Shown piece after piece: positions 35,100-44,197 of a stretch of DNA of 64,000 bases; the first letter of the stretch is position 1; the number at the start of each line of letters is the position of its first letter. The notes below the pieces were generated by a model that worked only from the letters and a program-made list of their open reading frames with translations, did no database searches and was not told the origin of the DNA. Source of the stretch: Phreatobacter oligotrophus (lineage in GTDB: Bacteria; Pseudomonadota; Alphaproteobacteria; Rhizobiales; Phreatobacteraceae); assembly GCF_003046185.1 (NCBI RefSeq), contig NZ_PZZL01000001.1, forward strand, positions 496,001 to 560,000, read 5' to 3'. Position numbers and translations under genes: made by a program.

Positions 35100-36535
35100 T
35101 GGTCTGGACCGGCTGGGTGAACGAGACGCGGCTCGCCGCAAGGTCCATCGCGGCCTATGCGACGGACTGGGCGAGCCCGACGCTGCGGCTCGGCGTCACC
35201 GGCCTGTCGCGCTCGGGCAAGACCGTCTTCATCACGGCGCTGGTGCACGGCCTGCTCACCGCATCCCGCTGGCCGGTTTTCGAGGCCCAGGCCCAAGGCC
35301 GCATCGCCCGCGTCCGGCTGGAGCCGCAGGCGGACGATGGCATCCCGCGCTTCCCCTACGAGGAGCATCTGGCGACGCTGACTGCCCGCCGCGAATGGCC
35401 GGAGGGCACCAGGCGCATCAGCGAGATCCGTCTCGCCATCGACTTTGCCTCCAATGCCGGCTTCATGCGCGGCAGCAGCAAGACCCTGACCCTCGACATC
35501 GTCGACTATCCCGGCGAGTGGCTGCTCGACCTGACGCTGCTCGGACAGACCTATGCCGAGTGGTCGCGGCTCGCCATCGACGCCGCCCGTCGTCCGCCGC
35601 GCGCCGCGCTCGCCGCGGAATGGCTGGAGGCGACGGCCACGGCCGAGCCCTTCGGCCGGGGCGGGGAGGCGGAGGCCCTGCGCCTTGCCGACGCGTTCAC
35701 GCGCTATCTCAAGTCCTGCCGCGACGAGCGCGTCTCGCTCTCCACCCTGCCGCCCGGCCGCTTCCTGCTGCCGGGCGAGATGGAGGGCTCGCCGGCGCTC
35801 ACCTTCGCGCCGCTCGACCTCGCCGGGCGCGTTCCCCCCGCCGACAGCCTCGCCGCGCTGATGGAGCGGCGCTTCGAGAGCTACAAGCGGCTGGTGGTGA
35901 TGCCCTTCTACACCCGCCATTTCGCCACGCTGGACCGCCAGATCGTGCTGGTCGACGCGCTTGCCGCGCTCAATGCGGGACCGGCGGCGCTGGCCGACCT
36001 CGAAGTGGCGCTGGCCGACGTGCTCACCGCCTTCCGGCCCGGCGCGAACTCCATCCTCTCGTCCATGCTGGGACGCCGGATCGACCGTATCCTCTTCGCC
36101 GCCACCAAGGCCGACCATCTCCACCAGACCAGCCACGACCGCCTTGAGGCCCTGCTGAAGCGCCTCACCGATCGCGCCATCCGCCGGGCGAGCTTTGCCG
36201 GCGCCGGCGTGGATGCCGTGGCGCTCGCCGCGCTGCGGGCCACGCGGGAGACGACGGTGACGCGCCGCGGCGAGAGCCTGCCCTGCATCGTCGGCACGCC
36301 GTTGCCCGGCGAGCGCGCGGGAGCCGAGACCTTCACCGGCACCGAGGAGGTGGCGGTCTTCCCCGGCGCGCTGCCGGCCGATCCGACGGCGCTCTTTGAC
36401 GGTCCCGATGCCTTCCGCGGCGAGGACTACCGCTTCGTGCGGTTCCTGCCGCCGAAGGCCGATCCGACCCAGGCGCTCCCGCATATCCGCCTGGACCGGG
36501 CCGTCGAGTTTCTCATCGGAGACCGCCTGGCATGA
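35099..36535 (+). CDS. ycjX: YcjX family P-loop GTPase-like stress protein
   Basis: 478-residue YcjX/DUF463 protein. Walker A GLSRSGKTVFITALV lies near residue 36, with DIVDYPGEWLLDLTLL as the switch-like segment and FAATKADHLH as the NKxD-like element. YcjX is a dynamin-like P-loop protein of the phage-shock/heat-shock-linked ycjXF pair. Overlaps with the phosphatase gene upstream and ycjF downstream (ATGA) show a three-gene translational unit. Confidence 0.9.
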   Translation: MVWTGWVNETRLAARSIAAYATDWASPTLRLGVTGLSRSGKTVFITALVHGLLTASRWPVFEAQAQGRIARVRLEPQADDGIPRFPYEEHLATLTARREWPEGTRRISEIRLAIDFASNAGFMRGSSKTLTLDIVDYPGEWLLDLTLLGQTYAEWSRLAIDAARRPPRAALAAEWLEATATAEPFGRGGEAEALRLADAFTRYLKSCRDERVSLSTLPPGRFLLPGEMEGSPALTFAPLDLAGRVPPADSLAALMERRFESYKRLVVMPFYTRHFATLDRQIVLVDALAALNAGPAALADLEVALADVLTAFRPGANSILSSMLGRRIDRILFAATKADHLHQTSHDRLEALLKRLTDRAIRRASFAGAGVDAVALAALRATRETTVTRRGESLPCIVGTPLPGERAGAETFTGTEEVAVFPGALPADPTALFDGPDAFRGEDYRFVRFLPPKADPTQALPHIRLDRAVEFLIGDRLA

Positions 36536-37545
36536 CGCGGGGATCGCAACCAAAGCCCGAGGTCTTCCGGCTCGACGCGAAGGCGGTCGAGATCGCCCCG
36601 CCGAGCGATGCGCCGGTGCCGACCCACACCACTCCCGATCCGCCGGCGGACCTCGCCGCGCCGCCGCCGCCGCCGGCGAGCTGGTGGACCCGGTTCTTCT
36701 GGACCGGCCTTGGCGGCCTTGTCTCGCTGGCCTTCGGCCTCGCCGTGTCGGCTCTCATCGATGACCTCTTCGCTCGTGCCGCCTGGCTCGGCTGGGTCGG
36801 CCTCGCCGCGCTGGCGCTGTTCCTCGTCGGCGGGCTCGCGCTCGCCATCCGCGAACTCGCTGCCCTGCGGAGCCTTGCCCGTCTCGATGATCTGCGGGAG
36901 CGCGCCGCGGCGGCACTGGTCGCACGGGACGACCGCGCCGCGGGTAAAGTCGCCGACGATCTCCTCGCGGCCATGGCCGGCAATGCCCGCACGGCCCGGG
37001 GCCGGACGGCGGCGGCCGCCGCCTTCTCGGACGGCATCGTCGATGGGATGCAGCGCCTGCGCATCGTCGAGCGGGAACTGCTCGAACCGCTGGATCGGGA
37101 GGCGACGCGGCTCGTCGCCGAGGCCGCCCGGCGTGTCTCCGTGGTGACGGCGGTCAGCCCGCGCGCCGCCATCGACCTCGCCATGGTCTTCGCGACCGCC
37201 GTCCGCCTCATCCGGCGGATCGCGGAACTCTATGGCGGCCGTCCCGGCACGCTTGGCATGTGGAAGCTGCTGCGCCACGTGCTCGGCCATATGGCGGTGA
37301 CCGGCGGCATGGCAGCCGGCGACACGATCCTCGACCAGCTGGTGGGGCAGGGGCTTGCGGCCAAGCTTTCCGCCAAGCTCGGCGAGGGCGTGCTGAACGG
37401 GCTCCTCACCGCCCGCCTCGGCATCACCGCCATCGCGGTGACCCGGCCGCTGCCCTATATCGGCGCGCCGAAGCCGGACGTGCGCGATCTCGTCGGCGAT
37501 GCGGTCAGCTGGCGCGGCGAGCCGAAGGAGCCGCCGCGGGCTTGA
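36532..37545 (+). CDS. ycjF: YcjF/TIGR01620 family membrane protein (DUF697)
   Basis: 337-residue inner membrane protein and standard partner of YcjX. A Pro-rich N-terminus (residues 20-50) precedes two membrane helices (FFWTGLGGLVSLAFGLAVSA and GWVGLAALALFLVGGLALA), then a helical domain and the DUF697 region (GGRPGTLGMWKLLRHVLGHMA in part, TARLGITAIAVTRPLPY). Probably anchors YcjX to the membrane during envelope stress. Confidence 0.88.
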   Translation: MTRGSQPKPEVFRLDAKAVEIAPPSDAPVPTHTTPDPPADLAAPPPPPASWWTRFFWTGLGGLVSLAFGLAVSALIDDLFARAAWLGWVGLAALALFLVGGLALAIRELAALRSLARLDDLRERAAAALVARDDRAAGKVADDLLAAMAGNARTARGRTAAAAAFSDGIVDGMQRLRIVERELLEPLDREATRLVAEAARRVSVVTAVSPRAAIDLAMVFATAVRLIRRIAELYGGRPGTLGMWKLLRHVLGHMAVTGGMAAGDTILDQLVGQGLAAKLSAKLGEGVLNGLLTARLGITAIAVTRPLPYIGAPKPDVRDLVGDAVSWRGEPKEPPRA

Positions 37546-37607
37546 CCGGCGTCAAGGCGCCGGGCCGCTGGCGGTGCTTTTGTCCTCCCGTTGAAGGGAG
37601 ACCCGCC

Positions 37608-38042
37608 ATGTTCCACACCATTCTTTGCCCCGTCGACACGGCCGAGCCCGGCCTCGAGACAAAGGCGCTGTCCGTCGCCAGGCAACTGGCCGCCGAGAGC
37701 GGCGCGTCGATCACGCTGCTCGCCGTGGTGCCGGACATGCCGGTCATGGCCGCCGAGTACCTGCCGGCCGATTTCCACGCCAATCAGATGTCGGAGGCCG
37801 AGCAGACGCTGAAGGACCTCGCCGTGAAATCCGACCTGCCGCAGGACAAGGTGCAGACCCGCGTGCGCCTCGGCCGCCCCTATCACGAGATCCTCGAGGA
37901 GGCGGAAGCCTCCCATGCCGATCTCATCGTCATGGCCTCGCACCGTCCGCGCCTCGCCACCTACCTGCTCGGCTCCAACGCCGCGCATGTGGTGCGCCAC
38001 GCCCAGTGCTCGGTGATGGCGCTCAGGCCCGAGGCGGCTTGA
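37608..38042 (+). CDS. Universal stress protein (UspA family)
   Basis: 144-residue single Usp domain. The N-terminus MFHTILCPVDTAEPG and the ATP-binding motif region DLIVMASHRPRLATYLLGSNAAHVV with the terminal CSVMALR are present. The G-2x-G-9x-G(S/T) motif is partly degenerate (MASHR in place of GSxG), so nucleotide binding is uncertain. The start at 37608 follows AAGGGAG. Its last 20 bp overlap the convergent membrane protein gene. Confidence 0.88.
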   Translation: MFHTILCPVDTAEPGLETKALSVARQLAAESGASITLLAVVPDMPVMAAEYLPADFHANQMSEAEQTLKDLAVKSDLPQDKVQTRVRLGRPYHEILEEAEASHADLIVMASHRPRLATYLLGSNAAHVVRHAQCSVMALRPEAA

Positions 38043-38676
38043 CCGTGGGCAGGAGGTCGGTCGGCAGCGCGAGCGGATCGAAGCTGCCCGGCCGGTTCTT
38101 CCGGAGCCACAGCGACATCTGCCAGACCGTATAGCCGCCGACGAAGGCGACGAGGCCCATCAGGCCCCAGTTGACGGTCTTCACCGCGGCGATGGCGAGA
38201 TAGGCGAGCGACACGGCGAGGCCCGCCGTGATCGCCGCCACGACGGCATAGCGCCAGGCCGGCTCGCCGGCGATGAACCTGGCCTTGGGCGACGCCTTGG
38301 CGATCGCCGCGCAGAGCTGGCGCACGAAGGCGGCGAAGGGCGCGTCGTTGGAGTCGATCTCCACCATGCCGCGCCAGGAGATGTTCGAGAACCAGATGCG
38401 CTTGCCGAGCCGCTGGCGAATCTCGATCCGGTAGCGGCTGGTGTAGAGATTGGCCGGCCGGAACATGAGCCGGACGCTCTCGATCTGGTGCAGCGGCAGG
38501 CTTCCCGACACGCGACCGTCGGACCAGGCGATCTCGCGGTCCTGCAGCGTGAAGACGATCTCGGGCCCGATCAGCTTCGGCTTGTGGCGGAAGATCGGCC
38601 GGTCCTCATGGTCGAGCCACAAGCCATCGTCGGCGGCCGGAGAGGTGTCGTTGGCAAGGCGGGCGGCGTCTGTCAT
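38023..38676 (-). CDS. Hypothetical membrane protein
   Basis: 217-residue protein. A soluble beta-rich N-terminal part (PEIVFTLQDREIAWSDGR, then HQIESVRLMFRPANLYTSRYRIEIR in part) looks PH-like. Two C-terminal membrane helices follow (YAVVAAITAGLAVSLAYLAIA and VNWGLMGLVAFVGGYTVW). Function unknown. It overlaps the usp gene tail-to-tail by 20 bp. Confidence 0.72.
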   Translation of the reverse strand: MTDAARLANDTSPAADDGLWLDHEDRPIFRHKPKLIGPEIVFTLQDREIAWSDGRVSGSLPLHQIESVRLMFRPANLYTSRYRIEIRQRLGKRIWFSNISWRGMVEIDSNDAPFAAFVRQLCAAIAKASPKARFIAGEPAWRYAVVAAITAGLAVSLAYLAIAAVKTVNWGLMGLVAFVGGYTVWQMSLWLRKNRPGSFDPLALPTDLLPTVKPPRA

Positions 38677-38863
38677 GGGCGCGTCTCTACACGCGGCGCG
38701 CCCGGCGCGGAAGGCGGAGCGCGTCCCTGCGTAACCTTACCGCACGACGAGGGGCCCCGCAGGGCCGTCCCGCGCCCGCCGGCAGGGCCGCGCCCCTTGC
38801 CTGTGCCGAGCCCCGAAGCCATGATCTGCCGCGTGTTTATCGCCTTCGCGTCGGGAGTGCTCC

Positions 38864-40111
38864 ATGAAGGCCATCATCGTCGGCGGCGGTGTCGGGGGAC
38901 TGACCACCGCGCTCATGCTCACCGAGCGCGGCATCGCCTGCGAGGTCTATGAGCAGGCCTCCGAGATCCGCGAGCTCGGCGTCGGCATCAACACGCTGCC
39001 CCACGCCATCAAGGAGCTGGCCGGCCTCGGCCTGCTGCCGCGTCTCGACGACGTCGCGATCCGCACCCACGAGCTCATCTACACCAACCGCTTCGGCCAG
39101 GAGATCTGGCGCGAGCCGCGCGGTGTCGAGGCGGGCTTCGATGTGCCGCAGTTCTCGATCCATCGCGGCCGCCTGCAGACGGTCATCTACCAGGCCGTGC
39201 GCGCCCGCCTCGGCGAGAGCCGCATCTTCACCGGTCACCGGCTCGGCGCCTTCAAGCAGGACGAGAGCGGCGTCACCGCCTGGTTCTTCGACCGCGAGGG
39301 CCGCCATGTCCGCACCGCCACCGGCGACGTGCTGATCGGCGCCGACGGCATCCATTCGATGGTCCGCCGCTCGCTCTTCCCGACAGAGGGCCCGCCCGCC
39401 TGGAACGGCATCATGCTGTGGCGCGGCGCGGTGGACTGGCCGGACTTCCTCACCGGACGTTCGATGGTGATCGCCGGCGGCATGAGCGCCAAGCTCGTGA
39501 TCTATCCGATCGCCGAAGGCCTCGCGCCGGGCCGCAAGCTCACCAACTGGGCCATCGCCGCCAAGATCGGCGAGAACAACGCCACGCCGCCGCGGCGCGA
39601 GGACTGGTCGCGCCCCGGCCGGTTCGAGGACATCATGCCCTACCTCAAGCGCTTCACGCTGCCTTACGTGGACGCCCAGCGCATGATCGAGGCGACGCCC
39701 GAATTCTGGGAATATCCGATGTGCGACCGCGATCCGCTGCCGCGCTGGAGCCATGGCCGTGTCACGCTGCTGGGGGACGCCGCCCATCCCATGTATCCCG
39801 TGGGCTCCAACGGCGCCTCGCAGGCGATCCTCGATGCGCGTTGCCTGGCCGACCTGCTCGTCTCGGCCGAGCATCCGGTCCAGGCGCTCTGGGCCTATGA
39901 GCAGGAGCGCCTGCCCATGACCGCGCAGATCGTGCGCATGAACCGCAAGGGCGGCCCCGAGGGCGTCATCGACGCCGTCGAGGAGCGCGCGCCGGACGGC
40001 TTCAGCGACATCGACACCGTGCTCTCCTTCGAGGAGCGCAAGGCCATCGTGCGCGGCTATGCCTCCACGGCGGGCTTCTCGCAGGACAAGGTCAACCGCA
40101 GGGCGGCCTGA
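38864..40111 (+). CDS. Flavin-dependent monooxygenase (PHBH/PhzS-like)
   Basis: 415-residue group A FAD monooxygenase. The FAD-binding GxGxxG is IVGGGVGGLTTALML at the N-terminus, the DG motif is VLIGADGIHSMVRR and the FAD ribityl motif is LLGDAAHPMYPVGSNGA. Such enzymes hydroxylate aromatic or heteroaromatic acids with NAD(P)H and O2. It heads a same-strand run with a VOC protein and an EamA permease; the substrate is unknown but the cluster up to hmgA suggests aromatic catabolism. Confidence 0.88.
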   Translation: MKAIIVGGGVGGLTTALMLTERGIACEVYEQASEIRELGVGINTLPHAIKELAGLGLLPRLDDVAIRTHELIYTNRFGQEIWREPRGVEAGFDVPQFSIHRGRLQTVIYQAVRARLGESRIFTGHRLGAFKQDESGVTAWFFDREGRHVRTATGDVLIGADGIHSMVRRSLFPTEGPPAWNGIMLWRGAVDWPDFLTGRSMVIAGGMSAKLVIYPIAEGLAPGRKLTNWAIAAKIGENNATPPRREDWSRPGRFEDIMPYLKRFTLPYVDAQRMIEATPEFWEYPMCDRDPLPRWSHGRVTLLGDAAHPMYPVGSNGASQAILDARCLADLLVSAEHPVQALWAYEQERLPMTAQIVRMNRKGGPEGVIDAVEERAPDGFSDIDTVLSFEERKAIVRGYASTAGFSQDKVNRRAA

Positions 40112-40124
40112 CGGGGAGGGTGGA

Positions 40125-40499
40125 ATGGCGGCGCAGCTCACGGGCTTCAGCGCCGTCTTCACGGTCCGCGACGTCGCGGCGAGCCTTGCCTTCTACCGCG
40201 ACCGGCTCGGTTTCCGGCTCCAGTTCGGCATGGGCGAGCCGCCGACCTATGCCATCATCGAGCGGGATACCGTCTCCCTGCACCTGATGCCGGCCAGCCA
40301 ATCGCCGGATGGCCTCGGCACCTCGTCGATCTATGTCTATGTGGACGATGTCGATGGGCTCCGCGACGGGCTCGTCGCGATGGGATGCCCCATCAGCTTC
40401 GGCCCCGAGGACCTGTCCTATGGCATGCGCGAAATCGCCGTCCGCGACCCCGACGGCAATTGCCTCACCTTCGGCGCGCCGGTCCCGCCGGCCGGGTGA
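40125..40499 (+). CDS. VOC (glyoxalase/bleomycin resistance) family protein
   Basis: 124-residue VOC protein with two beta-alpha-beta-beta-beta modules (VFTVRDVAASLAFYRDRLGF, then the YGMREIAVRDPDGNCLTFG ending). It could be a lyase, an isomerase, a ring-cleavage dioxygenase relative or a binding protein. The ATG at 40125 follows GGGGAGGG; it lies 13 bp after the monooxygenase gene, probably in the same operon. Confidence 0.85.
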   Translation: MAAQLTGFSAVFTVRDVAASLAFYRDRLGFRLQFGMGEPPTYAIIERDTVSLHLMPASQSPDGLGTSSIYVYVDDVDGLRDGLVAMGCPISFGPEDLSYGMREIAVRDPDGNCLTFGAPVPPAG

Positions 40500-40520
40500 C
40501 CGCCAGGGGCGGCGAGCCCC

Positions 40521-41417
40521 GTGAGCGCCGGTCGCATGCGTGAGGCGGCGCTGCTGCTGACGGGCTGCGGCCTCTGCCTCGGTTCCACCTTCCCGCTGCA
40601 GAAGCTTGCGGCAGCGGCCGGCGTGCCGCCGGCCTCCTGGGTCTTCGCCTCGACGCTGGGGGCGAGCCTGCTGCTGACCCTCGGCGCGATCGTCAAGGGC
40701 GTGCCGCCCCGCGGCGGCCATGGCGCCTACTACGTCATCGCCGCGCTGGTCTCCTTCGTGCTGCCGAACCTCATCGTCTTCGTCGTGATCCCGCGGATCG
40801 GCGCGGGGCTTACCGCCGTGATGTTCGCGCTCTCGCCGATCATGACGCTGACGGTCGCCTCGCTGGTGGCGCGCAAGCTCCCCGCACCGCTGGGCGTCCT
40901 CGGCATTCTCGTCGGCCTCGCCGGCGTGCTCGTCATCATCGCCTTTCGCGGCGATGCGGGCGGGGCCGATGCCACCCTCGGCTGGGTCCTGCTCGGCCTG
41001 ATGATCCCGGTGTGCCTTGCCTCCGGCAATGTCTACCGCTCGCACAACTGGCCGGCGGGCGCGGACCCTCTGTCCCTCGCCTCGGCGATCAACCTCGTGG
41101 CCGCCGGGCTGCTCTTCGCCGCGGTCTTCGCGTCGGGGGAGGGGATGACAGGCCTTGCGATGGTCGCGTCGGTTCCCGTGCTCATCGCGGCGCAGGTGCT
41201 GGCGACGGGCGCCAACCTCGCCATGTTCTTCCGCCTCCAGCATGTCGGCGGGCCGGTCTACTTGAGCCAGATCGGCTATGTCGTCGCCGCGGTCGGGCTC
41301 GTCACCGGCACGATCTGGCTCGGCGAAAACTATGCGCCCGCCACATGGGCGGGCGCTGGCGTGGTGGTGATCGGTGTCGCGCTGGTGACGCTGGCGCAGG
41401 CCAGAGCCTCGCGCTGA
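40521..41417 (+). CDS. EamA/DMT family permease
   Basis: 298-residue permease with about ten hydrophobic helices and two EamA repeats (LLLTGCGLCLGSTFPLQKLAA at the start, VGLVTGTIWLGENYAPATWAG in the last part). GTG start at 40521; the ATG at 40536 is an alternative. Third gene of the monooxygenase-VOC-permease run and possibly the exporter or importer of its substrate. Confidence 0.85.
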   Translation: MSAGRMREAALLLTGCGLCLGSTFPLQKLAAAAGVPPASWVFASTLGASLLLTLGAIVKGVPPRGGHGAYYVIAALVSFVLPNLIVFVVIPRIGAGLTAVMFALSPIMTLTVASLVARKLPAPLGVLGILVGLAGVLVIIAFRGDAGGADATLGWVLLGLMIPVCLASGNVYRSHNWPAGADPLSLASAINLVAAGLLFAAVFASGEGMTGLAMVASVPVLIAAQVLATGANLAMFFRLQHVGGPVYLSQIGYVVAAVGLVTGTIWLGENYAPATWAGAGVVVIGVALVTLAQARASR

Positions 41418-41419
41418 CC

Positions 41420-41875
41420 TCAGGCGCCGGGAGGCGGCGGCAGGAAGACGACCTCGTGCTTGGCCGAGAGGGCGACGACCGCGTCGGGGTTCTGCTCGGG
41501 CAGCGAATGGATGCCCCAGAACAGGTCGTAGAGCTTGCGGGTCGGCGAGACCCAGAAGAAGCACTTCACCGTCTGGTCGGTCTTGTTGAAGATGCCGTGG
41601 GAGAGGCCCATCGGCAGGCGGATCAGGTCGCCGGCAGTGGCGACGAATTCCTTGCCCTCGAGCACCAGGTCGAACCGGCCCTCGAGCATGTAGATGAACT
41701 CGTCCTGGGTCGGATGGATGTGCGGCGGCACGAAGGTGCCGGGCGGGAAGGTGGCGTGCCAGGACATCGAGGTCTCGCTGACCTGCTTCGGCACATAGGT
41801 CTGGCCGAGAATGTTCCAGACGATCCCGTCGATACCCGTTCCGGCCTTGGTGATGCCGGGGCTCATCGGCTGCAT
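41420..41875 (-). CDS. Cupin domain protein
   Basis: 151-residue single-cupin protein. Motif 1 reads PPHIHPTQDEFIYMLEGRFDL, with metal ligands H, H and E, and motif 2 has GLSHGIFNKTD, with the fourth histidine. The C-terminus (VALSAKHEVVFLPPPPG) is unstructured. Possible dioxygenase, isomerase or sensor; function not assignable. It converges 2 bp from the permease gene, and is divergent from the DUF2848 gene across a 174-bp gap in which I see no clear promoter. Confidence 0.85.
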   Translation of the reverse strand: MQPMSPGITKAGTGIDGIVWNILGQTYVPKQVSETSMSWHATFPPGTFVPPHIHPTQDEFIYMLEGRFDLVLEGKEFVATAGDLIRLPMGLSHGIFNKTDQTVKCFFWVSPTRKLYDLFWGIHSLPEQNPDAVVALSAKHEVVFLPPPPGA

Positions 41876-42049
41876 GGTGGTCCCCTCCCTGGAGTGTCGG
41901 CGGGATCAAAGCCGAAGCGCCGGGCGGCGGCAACCACGCCCCGTTGTTAAGCTTAGCGCGGCTGCCTTGCGCGGCTGTCGCGGCCCCGTCGATGGCGCGC
42001 CGCGCCGTTGCGCGCTATGGCTCGCGCACCATCCGACCGGAGTTTCACG

Positions 42050-42730
42050 ATGCTGTCCTTCACCCGCTACGCCGCCGGTCGCTCCGACCGCATCGCGATG
42101 GAGCTCGAGACGCTGGTGGTGGCCGGCTGGGCCGGCCGCGACGCCGCGGCGATCCAGCACCACATCGAGGAACTCGCCGCCATCGGCGTGCCGCCGCCCT
42201 CCTCGGTGCCGGTCTTCTACCGCGGGGCGGCCTCGCTGGTGACCCAGAGCCACCGCGTCGAGGTGCTCGGCCCCGATTCCTCCGGCGAGATCGAGCCGGT
42301 GGTCGTGTCGCTGGCCGATGGCCTCTGGGTGACGGTCGGGTCCGACCATACCGACCGCAAGGCCGAGACCTATGGCATCGCCCTGTCGAAGCAGATGTGC
42401 GCCAAGCCCGTGGCGACTGTGCTCTGGAAATACGAGGAGGTCGCCCCGCACTGGGACGAGCTGCAGCTGCGCGCCCATGTGGTCATCGCCGGCGAGCGCG
42501 TGGTCTACCAGGAGGGCACGCTCGCAGCCCTTCGCCCGCCCGCCGACCTCATCGCCAAGTGGACGGGGAAGGACACGCTCCTGCCGGGCACGCTGATGTT
42601 CGGCGGCACGCTGGGCGCCATCGGCGGCATCCGCCCGGCGGCGCGCTTCGAGATGGAGCTGATCGACCCCGTCCTGAAGCGCACCATCGCCCATGCCTAC
42701 GACATCGTGGACCTGCCGGTGGTGAGCTGA
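42050..42730 (+). CDS. DUF2848 family protein
   Basis: 226-residue protein resembling DUF2848, a family related in fold to fumarylacetoacetate hydrolase-like proteins and found near catabolic genes. Notable segments are VGSDHTDRKAETYGI, SKQMCAKPVATVLWKYEEV and the end RPAARFEMELIDPVLKRTI. The ATG at 42050 gives the conserved N-terminus; one at 42008 is upstream in frame. It converges with hmgA 12 bp away. No enzymatic activity can be assigned. Confidence 0.78.
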   Translation: MLSFTRYAAGRSDRIAMELETLVVAGWAGRDAAAIQHHIEELAAIGVPPPSSVPVFYRGAASLVTQSHRVEVLGPDSSGEIEPVVVSLADGLWVTVGSDHTDRKAETYGIALSKQMCAKPVATVLWKYEEVAPHWDELQLRAHVVIAGERVVYQEGTLAALRPPADLIAKWTGKDTLLPGTLMFGGTLGAIGGIRPAARFEMELIDPVLKRTIAHAYDIVDLPVVS

Positions 42731-42742
42731 CGGCGGAGCCGC

Positions 42743-44107
42743 TCAGCGCGGCTCCTTCTTCGCCGGATCGAAGTGCTTCTTCAGGCCCGTCCAGCAGTCC
42801 GCATAGTTCGGCTGGAGGGTCGAGAGTTCGCTCGCCCATTTGGTCACGCGCTGGGGGAAGCGGGTCTCGAACATGAAGGCCATGGTGCCGGTCAGCTTGG
42901 CCGGTTTGAGCTCCATGGTGCTGGCATGTTCGAAGGCCGGGGCATCCGGCCCGTGCGGCAGCATGCAATTGTGCAGGCTCATGCCGCCCGGCACGAAGCC
43001 CTCGGGCTTGGCGTCATAGACGCCGTAGATCAGCCCCATGAACTCGCTCATGAGGTTGCGATGGTACCAGGGCGGGCGGAACGTGTTCTCGCCGACCATC
43101 CAGCGCTCCGGGAAGATGACGAAATCGACATTGGCCGTGCCGGGCGTCTCGGAGGGCGCGGTCATCACCGTGAAGATCGAGGGATCGGCATGGTCGAACA
43201 GGATCGGCCCTACCGGCGAGAAATGCCTCAGGTCGTATTTGTAGGGGTAGTAGTTGCCATGCCAGGCGACGACATCGAGCGGTGACTGGCCGATGGTCGC
43301 GGCATAGAACTCGCCGCCCCACTTGGCATACATGGTCGAGGGCTCCTCGCGATCCTCGTAGGACGCGACCGGCGTAAGGAAATCGCGGGAATTGGCGAGG
43401 CAATTGGCGCCGATCGGTCCGCGATCCGGCACGGTGAAGGCGCCGCCATAGTTCTCGCAGACATAGGCCCGGGCCGGGCCGTTCACGAGCTCGACCTTGA
43501 AGACGATGCCGCGGGGGATGACGCAGATCTCGCCCGGCTCGATCTCGATGACGCCGAACTCGGTGCGGAAGCGCAGACGATTCTCCTGCGCCACGATCAG
43601 GAACTCACCGTCGGCGTTGAAGAAGTACTCGTTCGTCATCGAGCGGGTGACCACCAGCACATGGGCGGCCATGCCGACCTGCGTGTCGGCATCGCCCGCC
43701 GTGGTGACGGTCCACAGGCCATTGACGAAGGTCACCGCATCGGTCGGGATCGGCGTCGGGTCCCAGCGCATCTGGTCGATGGGCAGCTGGCTCTCGTTCC
43801 GCGCTTCGGGAGCGGTGCGGGTCAGGCCCTTGTCGACCTTCCGGTAGCGGCCCGAATGTTTCACCGAGGGGCGGATGCGGTAGAGCCAGGAGCGCTGGTT
43901 CGTCGCCTGCGGCGCGGTGAAGGGCGAGCCCGAGAGCTGCTCGGCATAGAGCCCGTAATTGCACTTCTGCGGCGAATTGCGGCCGATCGGCAGCGCGCCG
44001 GGCAGGGCCTCCGTCTCGAAGGAATTGCCGAAGCCCGACATGTACTGCAGCGATCCGCCGCCGCGGCCATCCGTGGGCACGAAGCCCGTCACATATTGCA
44101 GGGTCAT
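42743..44107 (-). CDS. hmgA: Homogentisate 1,2-dioxygenase
   Basis: 454-residue Fe(II) ring-cleavage dioxygenase of tyrosine/phenylalanine degradation, converting homogentisate to maleylacetoacetate. Recognisable blocks are [59 protein letters not shown] and [19 protein letters not shown], which carry the iron ligands. The ATG at 44107 sits 10 bp after a GGAGG ribosome site. The next pathway enzymes (maleylacetoacetate isomerase, fumarylacetoacetase) are not adjacent. A strong promoter with an overlapping dyad lies upstream. Confidence 0.97.
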   Translation of the reverse strand: MTLQYVTGFVPTDGRGGGSLQYMSGFGNSFETEALPGALPIGRNSPQKCNYGLYAEQLSGSPFTAPQATNQRSWLYRIRPSVKHSGRYRKVDKGLTRTAPEARNESQLPIDQMRWDPTPIPTDAVTFVNGLWTVTTAGDADTQVGMAAHVLVVTRSMTNEYFFNADGEFLIVAQENRLRFRTEFGVIEIEPGEICVIPRGIVFKVELVNGPARAYVCENYGGAFTVPDRGPIGANCLANSRDFLTPVASYEDREEPSTMYAKWGGEFYAATIGQSPLDVVAWHGNYYPYKYDLRHFSPVGPILFDHADPSIFTVMTAPSETPGTANVDFVIFPERWMVGENTFRPPWYHRNLMSEFMGLIYGVYDAKPEGFVPGGMSLHNCMLPHGPDAPAFEHASTMELKPAKLTGTMAFMFETRFPQRVTKWASELSTLQPNYADCWTGLKKHFDPAKKEPR

Positions 44108-44134
44108 GGGGGCTCCTCCGGGTGGTGTTGTCCT

Positions 44135-44163
44135 CATATAGTTGCAGATGAAACTATCGTCAA
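44135..44163 (-). promoter_or_regulatory. hmgA promoter
   Basis: On the minus strand, -35 TTGACG (complement of 44158-44163), a 17-bp spacer, then -10 TATATG (complement of 44135-44140), 27 bp before the hmgA ATG. This is one of the best sigma-70-like promoters in the window. Confidence 0.8.
44138..44157. promoter_or_regulatory. MarR-like operator over the hmgA promoter
   Basis: A 20-bp dyad with arms ATAGTTGCAG and ATGAAACTAT matches at 8 of 10 positions and fills the spacer between -35 and -10. ATAGTT...AACTAT is the half-site style of MarR-family repressors such as HmgR or SlyA-like proteins. Binding here would block transcription, so induction by homogentisate or a precursor is likely. 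Confidence 0.7.
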
Positions 44164-44197
44164 ACGCGAAAGCCGGCTCCGGCCACACGCGGCGGAA

